Shown here piece by piece: positions 1 through 13,268 of a stretch of 64,000 bases of DNA. Position 1 is the stretch's first letter. The number at the start of each line of letters is the position of its first letter. The stretch lies in NCBI GenBank assembly GCA_943737045.1, contig CALSFV010000004.1:1065501-1129500 (forward strand), written 5' to 3'. A program made the translations under genes and the position numbers. The DNA is from Parapristionchus giblindavisi (taxonomy: Eukaryota; Nematoda; Chromadorea; Rhabditida; Diplogasteridae). A model generated the notes under the pieces. The model worked only from the letters and a program-made list of their open reading frames with translations, was not told the origin of the DNA and did not search any database.

Positions 1-750
1 ATTGGCCGTACTGACCACTTTGAAATAGTTTATCTTATTCAGAATTTTTCGTTCTTTCATTTGGTATCTGACACGATAGGTATCATTTTCATTTTCATAT
101 TTCTCAAGTTATCTTGACCATATCAGAGTAAAAGCTACTTTTGTACTTCGTTCATTATAGCAGCAGTAAAATGTTACAGATCGAGATGAACTGAAGTTTG
201 TGTCATTCAGAATTTTTTCCTCTTTCACATAGTATATCACTGGATAAGTATCATTGATAATTTGACTTGTAACGAATTGTTTTGTACCAAAAACAGAGAG
301 CACTGGAATATAAATTTGCATATTGGCCGTACTGACCACTTTGAAATAGTTTATCTTATTCAGAATTCTTCGCTCTTTCATTTGGTATATGACACGATAG
401 GTATCATTTTCATTTTCATATTTCTCAAGTTATCTTGACCATATCAGAGTAAAAGCTACTTTTGTACTTCGTTCATTATAGCAGCAGTAAAAAGTTACAG
501 ATCGACATGAACTGAAGTTTATGTCATTCAGAATTTTTTCCTCTTTCACATAGTATATCACTCGATAAGTATCATTGACAATTTGACTTGTAACGAATTG
601 TTTTGTGCCAAAAACAGAGAGCACTGGAATATAAATTTGCATATTGGCCGTACTGACCACTTTGAAATAGTTTATCTTATTCAGAATTCTTCGCTCTTTC
701 ATTTGGTATATGACACGATAGGTATCATTTTCATTTTCATATTTCTCAAG

Positions 751-1071
751 TTATCTTGACCATATCAGAGTAAAAGCTACTTTTGTACTTCATTCATTAT
801 ATCAGCAGTAAAATGTTACAGATCGAGATGAACTGAAGTTTGTGTCATTCAGAATTTTTTCCTCTTTCACATAGTATATCACTGGATAAGTATCATTGAC
901 AATTTGACTTGTAACGAATTGTTTTGTACCAAAAACAGAGAGCACTGGAATATAAATTTGCATATTGGCCGTACTGACCACTTTGAAATAGTTTCTCTTA
1001 TTCAGAATTCTTCGCTCTTTCATTTGGTATATGACACGATAGGTATCATTTTAATTTTCATATTTCTCAAG
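751..1071 (-). repeat. Monomer with in-frame TGA, class repeated at 1393 and 3961
   Basis: TATAGCAGCAG is changed to TATATCAGCAG, turning a TGC codon into TGA and truncating the minus-strand ORF from its C-terminal side. The same change is present in the monomers at 1393-1713 and 3961-4281. The broken version was therefore copied by HOR amplification instead of arising three times. Confidence 0.85.
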
Positions 1072-2676
1072 TTATCTTGACCATATCAGCGTAAAAGCTA
1101 CTTTTGTACTTCGTTCATTATAGCAGCAGTAAAAAGTTACAGATCGACATGAACTGAAGTTTATGTCATTCAGAATTTTTTCCTCTTTCACATAGTATAT
1201 CACTCGATAAGTATCATTGACAATTTGACTTGTAACGAATTGTTTTGTACCAAAAACAGAGAGCACTGGAATATAAATTTGCATATTGGCCGTACTGACC
1301 ACTTTGAAATAGTTTATTTTATTCAGAATTCTTCGCTCTTTCATTTGGTATATGACACAATAGGTATCATTTTCATTTTCATATTTCTCAAGTTATCTTG
1401 ACCATATCAGAGTAAAAGCTACTTTTGTACTTCATTCATTATATCAGCAGTAAAATGTTACAGATCGAGATGAACTGAAGTTTGTGTCATTCAGAATTTT
1501 TTCCTCTTTCACATAGTATATCACTGGATAAGTATCATTGACAATTTGACTTGTAACGAATTGTTTTGTACCAAAAACAGAGAGCACTGGAATATAAATT
1601 TGCATATTGGCCGTACTGACCACTTTGAAATAGTTTCTCTTATTCAGAATTCTTCGCTCTTTCATTTGGTATATGACACGATAGGTATCATTTTAATTTT
1701 CATATTTCTCAAGTTATCTTGACCATATCAGCGTAAAAGCTACTTTTGTACTTCGTTCATTATAGCAGCAGTAAAAAGTTACAGATCGACATGAACTGAA
1801 GTTTGTGTCATTCAGAATTTTTTCCTCTTTCACATAGTATATCACTCGATAAGTATCATTGACAATTTGACTTGTAACGAATTGTTTTGTACCAAAAACA
1901 GAGAGCACTGGAATATAAATTTGCATATTGGCCGTACTGACCACTTTGAAATAGTTTATCTTATTCAGAATTTTTCGCTCTTTCATTTGGTATCTGACAC
2001 GATAGGTATCATTTTCATTTTCATATTTCTCAAGTTATCTTGACCATATCAGAGTAAAAGCTACTTTTGTACTTCGTTCATTATAGCAGCAGTAAAATGT
2101 TACAGATCGAGATGAACTGAAGTTTGTGTCATTCAGAATTTTTTCCTCTTTCACATAGTATATCACTGGATAAGTATCATTGACAATTTGACTTGTAACG
2201 AATTGTTTTGTACCAAAAACAGAGAGCACTGGAATATAAATTTGCATATTGGCCGTACTGACCACTTTGAAATAGTTTATCTTATTCAGAATTCTTCGCT
2301 CTTTCATTTGGTATATGACACGATAGGTATCATTTTCATTTTCATATTTCTCAAGTTATCTTGACCATATCAGCGTAAAAGCTACTTTTGTACTTCGTTC
2401 ATTATAGCAGCAGTAAAATGTTACAGATCGACATGAACTGAAGTTTGTGTCATTCAGATTTTTTTCCTCTTTCACATAGTATATCACTGGATAAGTATCA
2501 TTGACAATTTGACTTGTAACGAATTGTTTTGTACCAAAAACAGAGAGCACTGGAATATAAATTTGCATATTGGCCGTACTGACCACTTTGAAATAGTTTA
2601 TCTTATTCAGAATTCTTCGCTCTTTCATTTGATATATGACACGATAGGTATCATTTTCATTTTCATATTTCTCAAG
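1072..2676 (-). repeat. Five-monomer block, first copy of a 2568-bp duplication
   Basis: Five consecutive monomers match 3640-5244 in type and order. Shared rare marks include TTTATTTTATTC near 1315 and 3885, and GACACAATAGG near 1355 and 3925. The offset is 8 monomers (2568 bp). One difference is TATATTACACG near 4239 against TATATGACACG near 1671. Confidence 0.8.
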
Positions 2677-2997
2677 TTATCTTGACCATATCAGCGTAAA
2701 AGCTACTTTTGTACTTCGTTCATTATAGCAGCAGTAAAAAGTTACAGATCGACATGAACTGAAGTTTGTGTCATTCAGAATTTTTTCCTCTTTCACATAG
2801 TATATCACTCGATAAGTATCATTGACAATTTGACTTGTAACGAATTGTTTTGTACCAAAAACAGAGAGCACTGGAATATAAATTTGCATATTGGCCGTAC
2901 TGACCACTTTGAAATAGTTTATCTTATTCAGAATTTTTCGCTCTTTCATTTGGTATCTGACACGATAGGTATCATTTTCATTTTCATATTTCTCAAG
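1714..2997 (-). repeat. 1284-bp four-monomer HOR, copy 1
   Basis: Four monomers in the order GAATTTTTCGC / GATCGAGATG type / CAGATTTTTTTCC type / GAATTTTTCGC recur at 5566-6849 with the rare mark TTTGATATATGAC (near 2628 and 6480). The first three also recur at 4282-5244. Confidence 0.75.
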
Positions 2998-3639
2998 TTA
3001 TCTTGACCATATCAGAGTAAAAGCTACTTTTGTACTTCGTTCATTATAGCAGCAGTAAAATGTTACAGATCGAGATGAACTGAAGTTTGTGTCATTCAGA
3101 ATTTTTTCCTCTTTCACATAGTATATCACTGGATAAGTATCATTGACAATTTGACTTGTAACGAATTGTTTTGTACCAAAAACAGAGAGCACTGGAATAT
3201 AAATTTGCATATTGGCCGTACTGACCACTTTGAAATAGTTTCTCTTATTCAGAATTCTTCGCTCTTTCATTTGGTATATGACACGATAGGTATCATTTTA
3301 ATTTTCATATTTCTCAAGTTATCTTGACCATATCAGCGTAAAAGCTACTTTTGTACTTCGTTCATTATAGCAGCAGTAAAAAGTTACAGATCGACATGAA
3401 CTGAAGTTTGTGTCATTCAGAATTTTTTCCTCTTTCACATAGTATATCACTCGATAAGTATCATTGACAATTTGACTTGTAACGAATTGTTTTGTGCCAA
3501 AAACAGAGAGCACTGGAATATAAATTTGCATATTGGCCGTACTGACCACTTTGAAATAGTTTATCTTATTCAGAATTCTTCGCTCTTTCATTTGGTATAT
3601 GACACGATAGGTATCATTTTAATTTTCATATTTCTCAAG

Positions 3640-5244
3640 TTATCTTGACCATATCAGCGTAAAAGCTACTTTTGTACTTCGTTCATTATAGCAGCAGTAA
3701 AAAGTTACAGATCGACATGAACTGAAGTTTATGTCATTCAGAATTTTTTCCTCTTTCACATAGTATATCACTCGATAAGTATCATTGACAATTTGACTTG
3801 TAACGAATTGTTTTGTACCAAAAACAGAGAGCACTGGAATATAAATTTGCATATTGGCCGTACTGACCACTTTGAAATAGTTTATTTTATTCAGAATTCT
3901 TCGCTCTTTCATTTGGTATATGACACAATAGGTATCATTTTCATTTTCATATTTCTCAAGTTATCTTGACCATATCAGAGTAAAAGCTACTTTTGTACTT
4001 CATTCATTATATCAGCAGTAAAATGTTACAGATCGAGATGAACTGAAGTTTGTGTCATTCAGAATTTTTTCCTCTTTCACATAGTATATCACTGGATAAG
4101 TATCATTGACAATTTGACTTGTAACGAATTGTTTTGTACCAAAAACAGAGAGCACTGGAATATAAATTTGCATATTGGCCGTACTGACCACTTTGAAATA
4201 GTTTCTCTTATTCAGAATTCTTCGCTCTTTCATTTGGTATATTACACGATAGGTATCATTTTAATTTTCATATTTCTCAAGTTATCTTGACCATATCAGC
4301 GTAAAAGCTACTTTTGTACTTCGTTCATTATAGCAGCAGTAAAAAGTTACAGATCGACATGAACTGAAGTTTGTGTCATTCAGAATTTTTTCCTCTTTCA
4401 CATAGTATATCACTCGATAAGTATCATTGACAATTTGACTTGTAACGAATTGTTTTGTACCAAAAACAGAGAGCACTGGAATATAAATTTGCATATTGGC
4501 CGTACTGACCACTTTGAAATAGTTTATCTTATTCAGAATTTTTCGCTCTTTCATTTGGTATCTGACACGATAGGTATCATTTTCATTTTCATATTTCTCA
4601 AGTTATCTTGACCATATCAGAGTAAAAGCTACTTTTGTACTTCGTTCATTATAGCAGCAGTAAAATGTTACAGATCGAGATGAACTGAAGTTTGTGTCAT
4701 TCAGAATTTTTTCCTCTTTCACATAGTATATCACTGGATAAGTATCATTGACAATTTGACTTGTAACGAATTGTTTTGTACCAAAAACAGAGAGCACTGG
4801 AATATAAATTTGCATATTGGCCGTACTGACCACTTTGAAATAGTTTATCTTATTCAGAATTCTTCGCTCTTTCATTTGGTATATGACACGATAGGTATCA
4901 TTTTCATTTTCATATTTCTCAAGTTATCTTGACCATATCAGCGTAAAAGCTACTTTTGTACTTCGTTCATTATAGCAGCAGTAAAATGTTACAGATCGAC
5001 ATGAACTGAAGTTTGTGTCATTCAGATTTTTTTCCTCTTTCACATAGTATATCACTGGATAAGTATCATTGACAATTTGACTTGTAACGAATTGTTTTGT
5101 ACCAAAAACAGAGAGCACTGGAATATAAATTTGCATATTGGCCGTACTGACCACTTTGAAATAGTTTATTTTATTCAGAATTCTTCGCTCTTTCATTTGG
5201 TATCTGACACGATAGGTATCATTTTCATTTTCATATTTCTCAAG
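3640..5244 (-). repeat. Five-monomer block, second copy of the 2568-bp duplication
   Basis: This block repeats the monomer order of 1072-2676. It includes a monomer with an in-frame TGA (3961-4281) and one with CAGATTTTTTTCC near 5024. Such order-preserving copies are expected from unequal exchange. Confidence 0.8.
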
Positions 5245-5565
5245 TTATCTTGACCATATCAGAGTAAAAGCTACTTTTGTACTTCGTTCATTATAGCAGC
5301 AGTAAAATGTTACAGATCGAGATGAACTGAAGTTTGTGTCATTCAGAATTTTTTCCTCTTTCACATAGTATATCACTGGATAAGTATCATTGACAATTTG
5401 ACTTGTAACGAATTGTTTTGTACGAAAAACAGAGAGCACTGGAATATAAATTTGCATATTGGCCGTACTGACCACTTTGAAATAGTTTCTCTTATTCAGA
5501 ATTCTTCGCTCTTTCATTTGGTATATGACACGATAGGTATCATTTTAATTTTCATATTTCTCAAG

Positions 5566-6849
5566 TTATCTTGACCATATCAGCGTAAAAGCTACTTTTG
5601 TACTTCGTTCATTATAGCAGCAGTAAAAAGTTACAGATCGACATGAACTGAAGTTTGTGTCATTCAGAATTTTTTCCTCTTTCACATAGTATATCACTCG
5701 ATAAGTATCATTGACAATTTGACTTGTAACGAATTGTTTTGTACCAAAAACAGAGAGCACTGGAATATAAATTTGCATATTGGCCGTACTGACCACTTTG
5801 AAATAGTTTATCTTATTCAGAATTTTTCGCTCTTTCATTTGGTATCTGACACGATAGGTATCATTTTCATTTTCATATTTCTCAAGTTATCTTGACCATA
5901 TCAGAGTAAAAGCTACTTTTGTACTTCGTTCATTATAGCAGCAGTAAAATGTTACAGATCGAGATGAACTGAAGTTTGTGTCATTCAGAATTTTTTCCTC
6001 TTTCACATAGTATATCACTGGATAAGTATCATTGACAATTTGACTTGTAACGAATTGTTTTGTACCAAAAACAGAGAGCACTGGAATATAAATTTGCATA
6101 TTGGCCGTACTGACCACTTTGAAATAGTTTATCTTATTCAGAATTCTTCGCTCTTTCATTTGGTATATGACACGATAGGTATCATTTTCATTTTCATATT
6201 TCTCAAGTTATCTTGACCATATCAGCGTAAAAGCTACTTTTGTACTTCGTTCATTATAGCAGCAGTAAAATGTTACAGATCGACATGAACTGAAGTTTGT
6301 GTCATTCAGATTTTTTTCCTCTTTCACATAGTATATCACTGGATAAGTATCATTGACAATTTGACTTGTAACGAATTGTTTTGTACCAAAAACAGAGAGC
6401 ACTGGAATATAAATTTGCATATTGGCCGTACTGACCACTTTGAAATAGTTTATCTTATTCAGAATTCTTCGCTCTTTCATTTGATATATGACACGATAGG
6501 TATCATTTTCATTTTCATATTTCTCAAGTTATCTTGACCATATCAGCGTAAAAGCTACTTTTGTACTTCGTTCATTATAGCAGCAGTAAAAAGTTACAGA
6601 TCGACATGAACTGAAGTTTGTGTCATTCAGAATTTTTTCCTCTTTCACATAGTATATCACTCGATAAGTATCATTGACAATTTGACTTGTAACGAATTGT
6701 TTTGTACCAAAAACAGAGAGCACTGGAATATAAATTTGCATATTGGCCGTACTGACCACTTTGAAATAGTTTATCTTATTCAGAATTTTTCGCTCTTTCA
6801 TTTGGTATCTGACACGATAGGTATCATTTTCATTTTCATATTTCTCAAG
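5566..6849 (-). repeat. 1284-bp four-monomer HOR, copy 2
   Basis: This copy has the same monomer order as 1714-2997, shifted by 12 monomers (3852 bp), and includes the rare TTTGATATATGAC junction. It is flanked on the left by a monomer with GTACGAAAAAC near 5421, a private substitution. Confidence 0.75.
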
Positions 6850-7170
6850 TTATCTTGACCATATCAGAGTAAAAGCTACTTTTGTACTTCGTTCATTATA
6901 GCAGCAGTAAAATGTTACAGATCGAGATGAACTGAAGTTTGTGTCATTCAGAATTTTTTCCTCTTTCACATAGTATATCACTGGATAAGTATCATTGACA
7001 ATTTGACTTGTAACGAATTGTTTTGTACCAAAAACAGAGAGCACTGGAATATAAATTTGCATATTGGCCGTACTGACCAGTTTGAAATAGTTTATCTTAT
7101 TCAGAATTCTTCGCTCTTTCATTTGGTATATGACACGATAGGTATCATTTTCATTTTCATATTTCTCAAG

Positions 7171-7489
7171 TTATCTTGACCATATCAGAGTAAAAGCTAC
7201 TTTTGTACTTCGTTCATTATAGCAGCAGTAAAAAGTTACAGATCGACATGAACTGAAGTTTATGTCATTCAAAATTTTTCCTCTTTCACATAGTATATCA
7301 CTCGATAAGTATCATTGACAATTTGACTTGTAACGAATTGTTTGTACCAAAAACAGAGAGCACTGGAATATAAATTTGCATATTGGCCGTACTGACCACT
7401 TTGAAATAGTTTATCTTATTCAGAATTCTTCGCTCTTTCATTTGGTATATGACACAATAGGTATCATTTTCATTTTCATATTTCTCAAG
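7171..7489 (-). repeat. 319-bp monomer, frame broken by two 1-bp losses
   Basis: Two single-base losses are visible: in the T-run after CATTCAAAAT near 7270, and in ATTGTTTGTACC near 7340. Together they destroy the usual long minus-strand frame. The following monomer (7490-7810) has TTTAAATTTGC instead of TATAAATTTGC near 7690, which creates an in-frame TAA. Both look like private decay events. Confidence 0.8.
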
Positions 7490-10057
7490 TTATCTTGACC
7501 ATATCAGCGTAAAAGCTACTTTTGTACTTCGTTCATTATAGCAGCAGTAAAAAGTTACAGATCGACATGAACTGAAGTTTGTGTCATTCAGAATTTTTTC
7601 CTCTTTCACATAGTATATCACTCGATAAGTATCATTGACAATTTGACTTGTAACGAATTGTTTTGTACCAAAAACAGAGAGCACTGGAATTTAAATTTGC
7701 ATATTGGCCGTACTGACCACTTTGAAATAGTTTATCTTATTCAGAATTTTTCGCTCTTTCATTTGGTATATGACACGACAGGTATCATTTTCATTTTCAA
7801 ATTTCTCAAGTTATCTTGACCATATCAGAGTAAAAGCTACTTTTGTACTTCGTTCATTATAGCAGCAGTAAAAAGTTACAGATCGACATGAACTGAAGTT
7901 TGTGTCATTCAGAATTTTTTCCTCTTTCACATAGTATATCACTGGATAAGTATCATTGACAATTTGACTTGTAACGAATTGTTTTGTACCAAAAACAGAG
8001 AGCACTGGAATATAAATTTGCATATTGGCCGTACTGATCACTTTGAAATAGTTTATCTTATTCAGAATTCTTCGCTCTTTCATTTGGTATATGACACGAT
8101 AGGTATCATTTTCATTTTCATATTTCTCAAGTTATCTTGACCATATCAGAGTAAAAGCTACTTTTGTACTTCGTTCATTATAGCAGCAGTAAAAAGTTAC
8201 AGATCGACATGAACTGAAGTTTGTGTCATTCAGAATTTTTTCCTCTTTCACATAGTATATCACTCGATAAGTATCATTGACAATTTGACTTGTAACGAAT
8301 TGTTTTGTACCAAAAACAGAGAGCACTGGAATATAAATTTGCATATTGGCCGTACTGACCACTTTGAAATAGTTTATCTTATTCAGAATTCTTCGCTCTT
8401 TCATTTGGTATATGACACAATAGGTATCATTTTCATTTTCATATTTCTCAAGTTATCTTGACCATATCAGCGTAAAAGCTACTTTTGTACTTCGTTCATT
8501 ATAGCAGCAGTAAAAAGTTACAGATCGACATGAACTGAAGTTTGTGTCATTCAGAATTTTTTCCTCTTTCACATAGTATATCACTCGATAAGTATCATTG
8601 ACAATTTGACTTGTAACGAATTGTTTTGTACCAAAAACAGAGAGCACTGGAATATAAATTTGCATATTGGCCGTACTGACCACTTTGAAATAGTTTATCT
8701 TATTCAGAATTCTTCGCTCTTTCATTTGGTATATGACACAATAGGTATCATTTTCATTTTCATATTTCTCAAGTTATCTTGACCATATCAGCGTAAAAGC
8801 TACTTTTGTACTTCGTTCATTATAGCAGCAGTAAAAAGTTACAGATCGACATGAACTGAAGTTTGTGTCATTCAGAATTTTTTCCTCTTTCACATAGTAT
8901 ATCACTCGATAAGTATCATTGACAATTTGACTTGTAACGAATTGTTTTGTACCAAAAACAGAGAGCACTGGAATATAAATTTGCATATTGGCCGTACTGA
9001 CCACTTTGAAATAGTTTATCTTATTCAGAATTCTTCGCTCTTTCATTTGGTATATGACACAATAGGTATCATTTTCATTTTCATATTTCTCAAGTTATCT
9101 TGACCATATCAGCGTAAAAGCTACTTTTGTACTTCGTTCATTATAGCAGCAGTAAAAAGTTACAGATCGACATGAACTGAAGTTTATGTCATTCAGAATT
9201 TTTTCCTCTTTCACATAGTATATCACTCGATAAGTATCATTGACAATTTGACTTGTAACGAATTGTTTTGTACCAAAAACAGAGAGCACTGGAATATAAA
9301 TTTGCATATTGGCCGTACTGACCACTTTGAAATAGTTTATCTTATTCAGAATTTTTCGTTCTTTCATTTGGTATCTGACACGATAGGTATCATTTTCATT
9401 TTCATATTTCTCAAGTTATCTTGACCATATCAGAGTAAAAGCTACTTTTGTACTTCGTTCATTATAGCAGCAGTAAAAAGTTACAGATCGACATGAACTG
9501 AAGTTTGTGTCATTCAGAATTTTTTCCTCTTTCACATAGTATATCACTCGATAAGTATCATTGACAATTTGACTTGTAACGAATTGTTTTGTACCAAAAA
9601 CAGAGAGCACTGGAATATAAATTTGCATATTGGCCGTACTGACCACTTTGAAATAGTTTATCTTATTCAGAATTCTTCGCTCTTTCATTTGGTATATGAC
9701 ACGATAGGTATCATTTTCATTTTCATATTTCTCAAGTTATCTTGACCATATCAGCGTAAAAGCTACTTTTGTACTTCGTTCATTATAGCAGCAGTAAAAA
9801 GTTACAGATCGACATGAACTGAAGTTTTTGTCATTCAGAATTTTTTCCTCTTTCACATAGTATATCACTCGATAAGTATCATTGACAATTTGACTTGTAA
9901 CGAATTGTTTTGTACCAAAAACAGAGAGCACTGGAATATAAATTTGCATATTGGCCGTACTGACCACTTTGAAATAGTTTATCTTATTCAGAATTATTCG
10001 CTCTTTCATTTGGTATATGACACGATAGGTATCATTTTCATTTTCATATTTCTCAAG

Positions 10058-10379
10058 TTATCTTGACCATATCAGAGTAAAAGCTACTTTTGTACTTCGT
10101 TCATTATAGCAGCAGTAAAAAGTTACAGATCGACATGAACTGAAGTTTATGTCATTCAGAATTTTTTCCTCTTTCACATAGTATATCACTCGATAAGTAT
10201 CATTGACAATTTGACTTGTAAATAAATTGTTTTGTACCAAAAACAGAGAGCACTGGAATATAAATTTGCATATTGGCCGTACTGACCACTTTGAAATAGT
10301 TTATCTTATTCAGAATTATTCGCTCTTTCATTTGGTATATGACACGATAGGTATCATTTTCATTTTCATATTTCTCAAG
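10058..10379 (-). repeat. 322-bp monomer with frameshift
   Basis: GTAACGAATTG is changed to GTAAATAAATTG near 10219, giving one extra base and shifting the minus-strand frame. No second copy of this mark is visible in the window. Confidence 0.8.
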
Positions 10380-11984
10380 TTATCTTGACCATATCAGATT
10401 AAAAGCTACTTTTGTACTTCGTTCATTATAGCAGCAGTAAAAAGTTACAGATCGACATGAACTGAAGTTTATGTCATTCAGAATTTTTTCCTCTTTCACA
10501 TAGTATATCACTCGATAAGTATCATTGACAATTTGACTTGTAACGAATTGTTTTGTACCAAAAACAGAGAGCACTGGAATATAAATTTGCATATTGGCCG
10601 TACTGACCACTTTGAAATAGTTTATCTTATTCAGAATTCTTCGCTCTTTCATTTGGTATATGACACGATAGGTATCATTTTCATTTTCATATTTCTCAAG
10701 TTATCTTGACCATATCAGCGTAAAAGCTACTTTTGTACTTCGTTCATTATAGCAGCAGTAAAAAGTTACAGATCGACATGAACTGAAGTTTGTGTCATTC
10801 AGAATTTTTTCCTCTTTCACATAGTATATCACTCGATAAGTATCATTGACAATTTGACTTGTAACGAATTGTTTTGTACCAAAAACAGAGAGCACTGGAA
10901 TATAAATTTGCATATTGGCCGTACTGACCACTTTGAAATAGTTTATCTTATTCAGAATTCTTCGCTCTTTCATTTGGTATATGACACGATAGGTATCATT
11001 TTCATTTTCATATTTCTCAAGTTATCTTGACCATATCAGCGTAAAAGCTACTTTTGTACTTCGTTCATTATAGCAGCAGTAAAAAGTTACAGATCGACAT
11101 GAACTGAAGTTTGTGTCATTCAGAATTTTTTCCTCTTTCACATAGTATATCACTCGATAAGTATCATTGACAATTTGACTTGTAACGAATTGTTTTGTAC
11201 CAAAAACAGAGAGCACTGGAATATAAATTTGCATATTGGCCGTACTGACCACTTTGAAATAGTTTATCTTATTCAGAATTCTTCGCTCTTTCATTTGGTA
11301 TATGACACGATAGGTATCATTTTCATTTTCATATTTCTCAAGTTATCTTGACCATATCAGCGTAAAAGCTACTTTTGTACTTCGTTCATTATAGCAGCAG
11401 TAAAAAGTTACAGATCGACATGAACTGAAGTTTGTGTCATTCAGAATTTTTTCCTCTTTCACATAGTATATCACTCGATAAGTATCATTGACAATTTGAC
11501 TTGTAACGAATTGTTTTGTACCAAAAACAGAGAGCACTGGAATATAAATTTGCATATTGGCCGTACTGACCACTTTGAAATAGTTTATCTTATTCAGAAT
11601 TCTTCGCTCTTTCATTTGGTATATGACACGATAGGTATCATTTTCATTTTCATATTTCTCAAGTTATCTTGACCATATCAGCGTAAAAGCTACTTTTGTA
11701 CTTCGTTCATTATAGCAGCAGTAAAAAGTTACAGATCGACATGAACTGAAGTTTGTGTCATTCAGAATTTTTTCCTCTTTCACATAGTATATCACTCGAT
11801 AAGTATCATTGACAATTTGACTTGTAACGAATTGTTTTGTACCAAAAACAGAGAGCACTGGAATATAAATTTGCATATTGGCCGTACTGACCACTTTGAA
11901 ATAGTTTATCTTATTCAGAATTATTCGCTCTTTCATTTGGTATATGACACGATAGGTATCATTTTCATTTTCATATTTCTCAAG
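10380..11984 (-). repeat. 1605-bp five-monomer HOR
   Basis: The unit starts with a monomer marked CAGATTAAAAG near 10395, followed by three plain monomers, and closes with a GAATTATTC monomer (11664-11984). The next unit, 11985-13268, begins with the same CAGATTAAAAG mark and also closes with GAATTATTC, but is one monomer shorter. Confidence 0.75.
11022..11342 (-). repeat. Representative 321-bp monomer (anatomy)
   Basis: This typical unit starts at TTATCTTGACC (minus-strand stop TAA) and ends just before the next one. On the minus strand it reads as 106 sense codons followed by one TAA. The ATG-to-stop part is 90 residues (11022-11294), beginning MKERRILNK and ending LIWSR. The remaining 48 bp stay in frame and read LEKYENENDTYRVIYQ. 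A DTYRVIY..KE..ILN block occurs twice, 51 and 56 codons apart alternately, so the unit looks like an old dimer of about 153-168 bp half-units. The peptide has no signal peptide or domain I recognise. I do not call it a gene, because the variant pattern across the array does not look selected. Confidence 0.85.
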
Positions 11985-13268
11985 TTATCTTGACCATATC
12001 AGATTAAAAGCTACTTTTGTACTTCGTTCATTATAGCAGCAGTAAAAAGTTACAGATCGACATGAACTGAAGTTTATGTCATTCAGAATTTTTTCCTCTT
12101 TCACATAGTATATCACTCGATAAGTATCATTGACAATTTGACTTGTAACGAATTGTTTTGTACCAAAAACAGAGAGCACTGGAATATAAATTTGCATATT
12201 GGCCGTACTGACCACTTTGAAATAGTTTATCTTATTCAGAATTCTTCGCTCTTTCATTTGGTATATGACACGATAGGTATCATTTTCATTTTCATATTTC
12301 TCAAGTTATCTTGACCATATCAGCGTAAAAGCTACTTTTGTACTTCGTTCATTATAGCAGCAGTAAAAAGTTACAGATCGACATGAACTGAAGTTTGTGT
12401 CATTCAGAATTTTTTCCTCTTTCACATAGTATATCACTCGATAAGTATCATTGACAATTTGACTTGTAACGAATTGTTTTGTACCAAAAACAGAGAGCAC
12501 TGGAATATAAATTTGCATATTGGCCGTACTGACCACTTTGAAATAGTTTATCTTATTCAGAATTCTTCGCTCTTTCATTTGGTATATGACACGATAGGTA
12601 TCATTTTCGTTTTCATATTTCTCAAGTTATCTTGACCATATCAGCGTAAAAGCTACTTTTGTACTTCGTTCATTATAGCAGCAGTAAAAAGTTACAGATC
12701 GACATGAACTGAAGTTTGTGTCATTCAGAATTTTTTCCTCTTTCACATAGTATATCACTCGATAAGTATCATTGACAATTTGACTTGTAACGAATTGTTT
12801 TGTACCAAAAACAGAGAGCACTGGAATATAAATTTGCATATTGGCCGTACTGACCACTTTGAAATAGTTTATCTTATTCAGAATTCTTCGCTCTTTCATT
12901 TGGTATATGACACGATAGGTATCATTTTCATTTTCATATTTCTCAAGTTATCTTGACCATATCAGCGTAAAAGCTACTTTTGTACTTCGTTCATTATAGC
13001 AGCAGTAAAAAGTTACAGATCGACATGAACTGAAGTTTGTGTCATTCAGAATTTTTTCCTCTTTCACATAGTATATCACTCGATAAGTATCATTGACAAT
13101 TTGACTTGTAACGAATTGTTTTGTACCAAAAACAGAGAGCACTGGAATATAAATTTGCATATTGGCCGTACTGACCACTTTGAAATAGTTTATCTTATTC
13201 AGAATTATTCGCTCTTTCATTTGGTATATGACACGATAGGTATCATTTTCATTTTCATATTTCTCAAG
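11985..13268 (-). repeat. 1284-bp four-monomer version of the preceding HOR
   Basis: This has the same starting mark (CAGATTAAAAG near 12000) and closing mark (GAATTATTC near 13202) as 10380-11984, with one plain monomer fewer. The length change by exactly one unit is the usual product of out-of-register exchange. Confidence 0.75.

Larger units (their letters stand above)
1..10057 (-). repeat. Satellite domain A: mixed monomer types
   Basis: This domain holds several monomer classes that are rare further in. Marks include TATCTGACAC instead of TATATGACAC, GATCGAGATG instead of GATCGACATG, CACTGGATAAG instead of CACTCGATAAG, TTTCTCTTATTC, and TTTTAATTTTC. The classes alternate in short HORs of 3, 4 and 8 monomers (963, 1284 and 2568 bp). 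From about 7800 to 10057 the monomers become more uniform. Confidence 0.85.
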
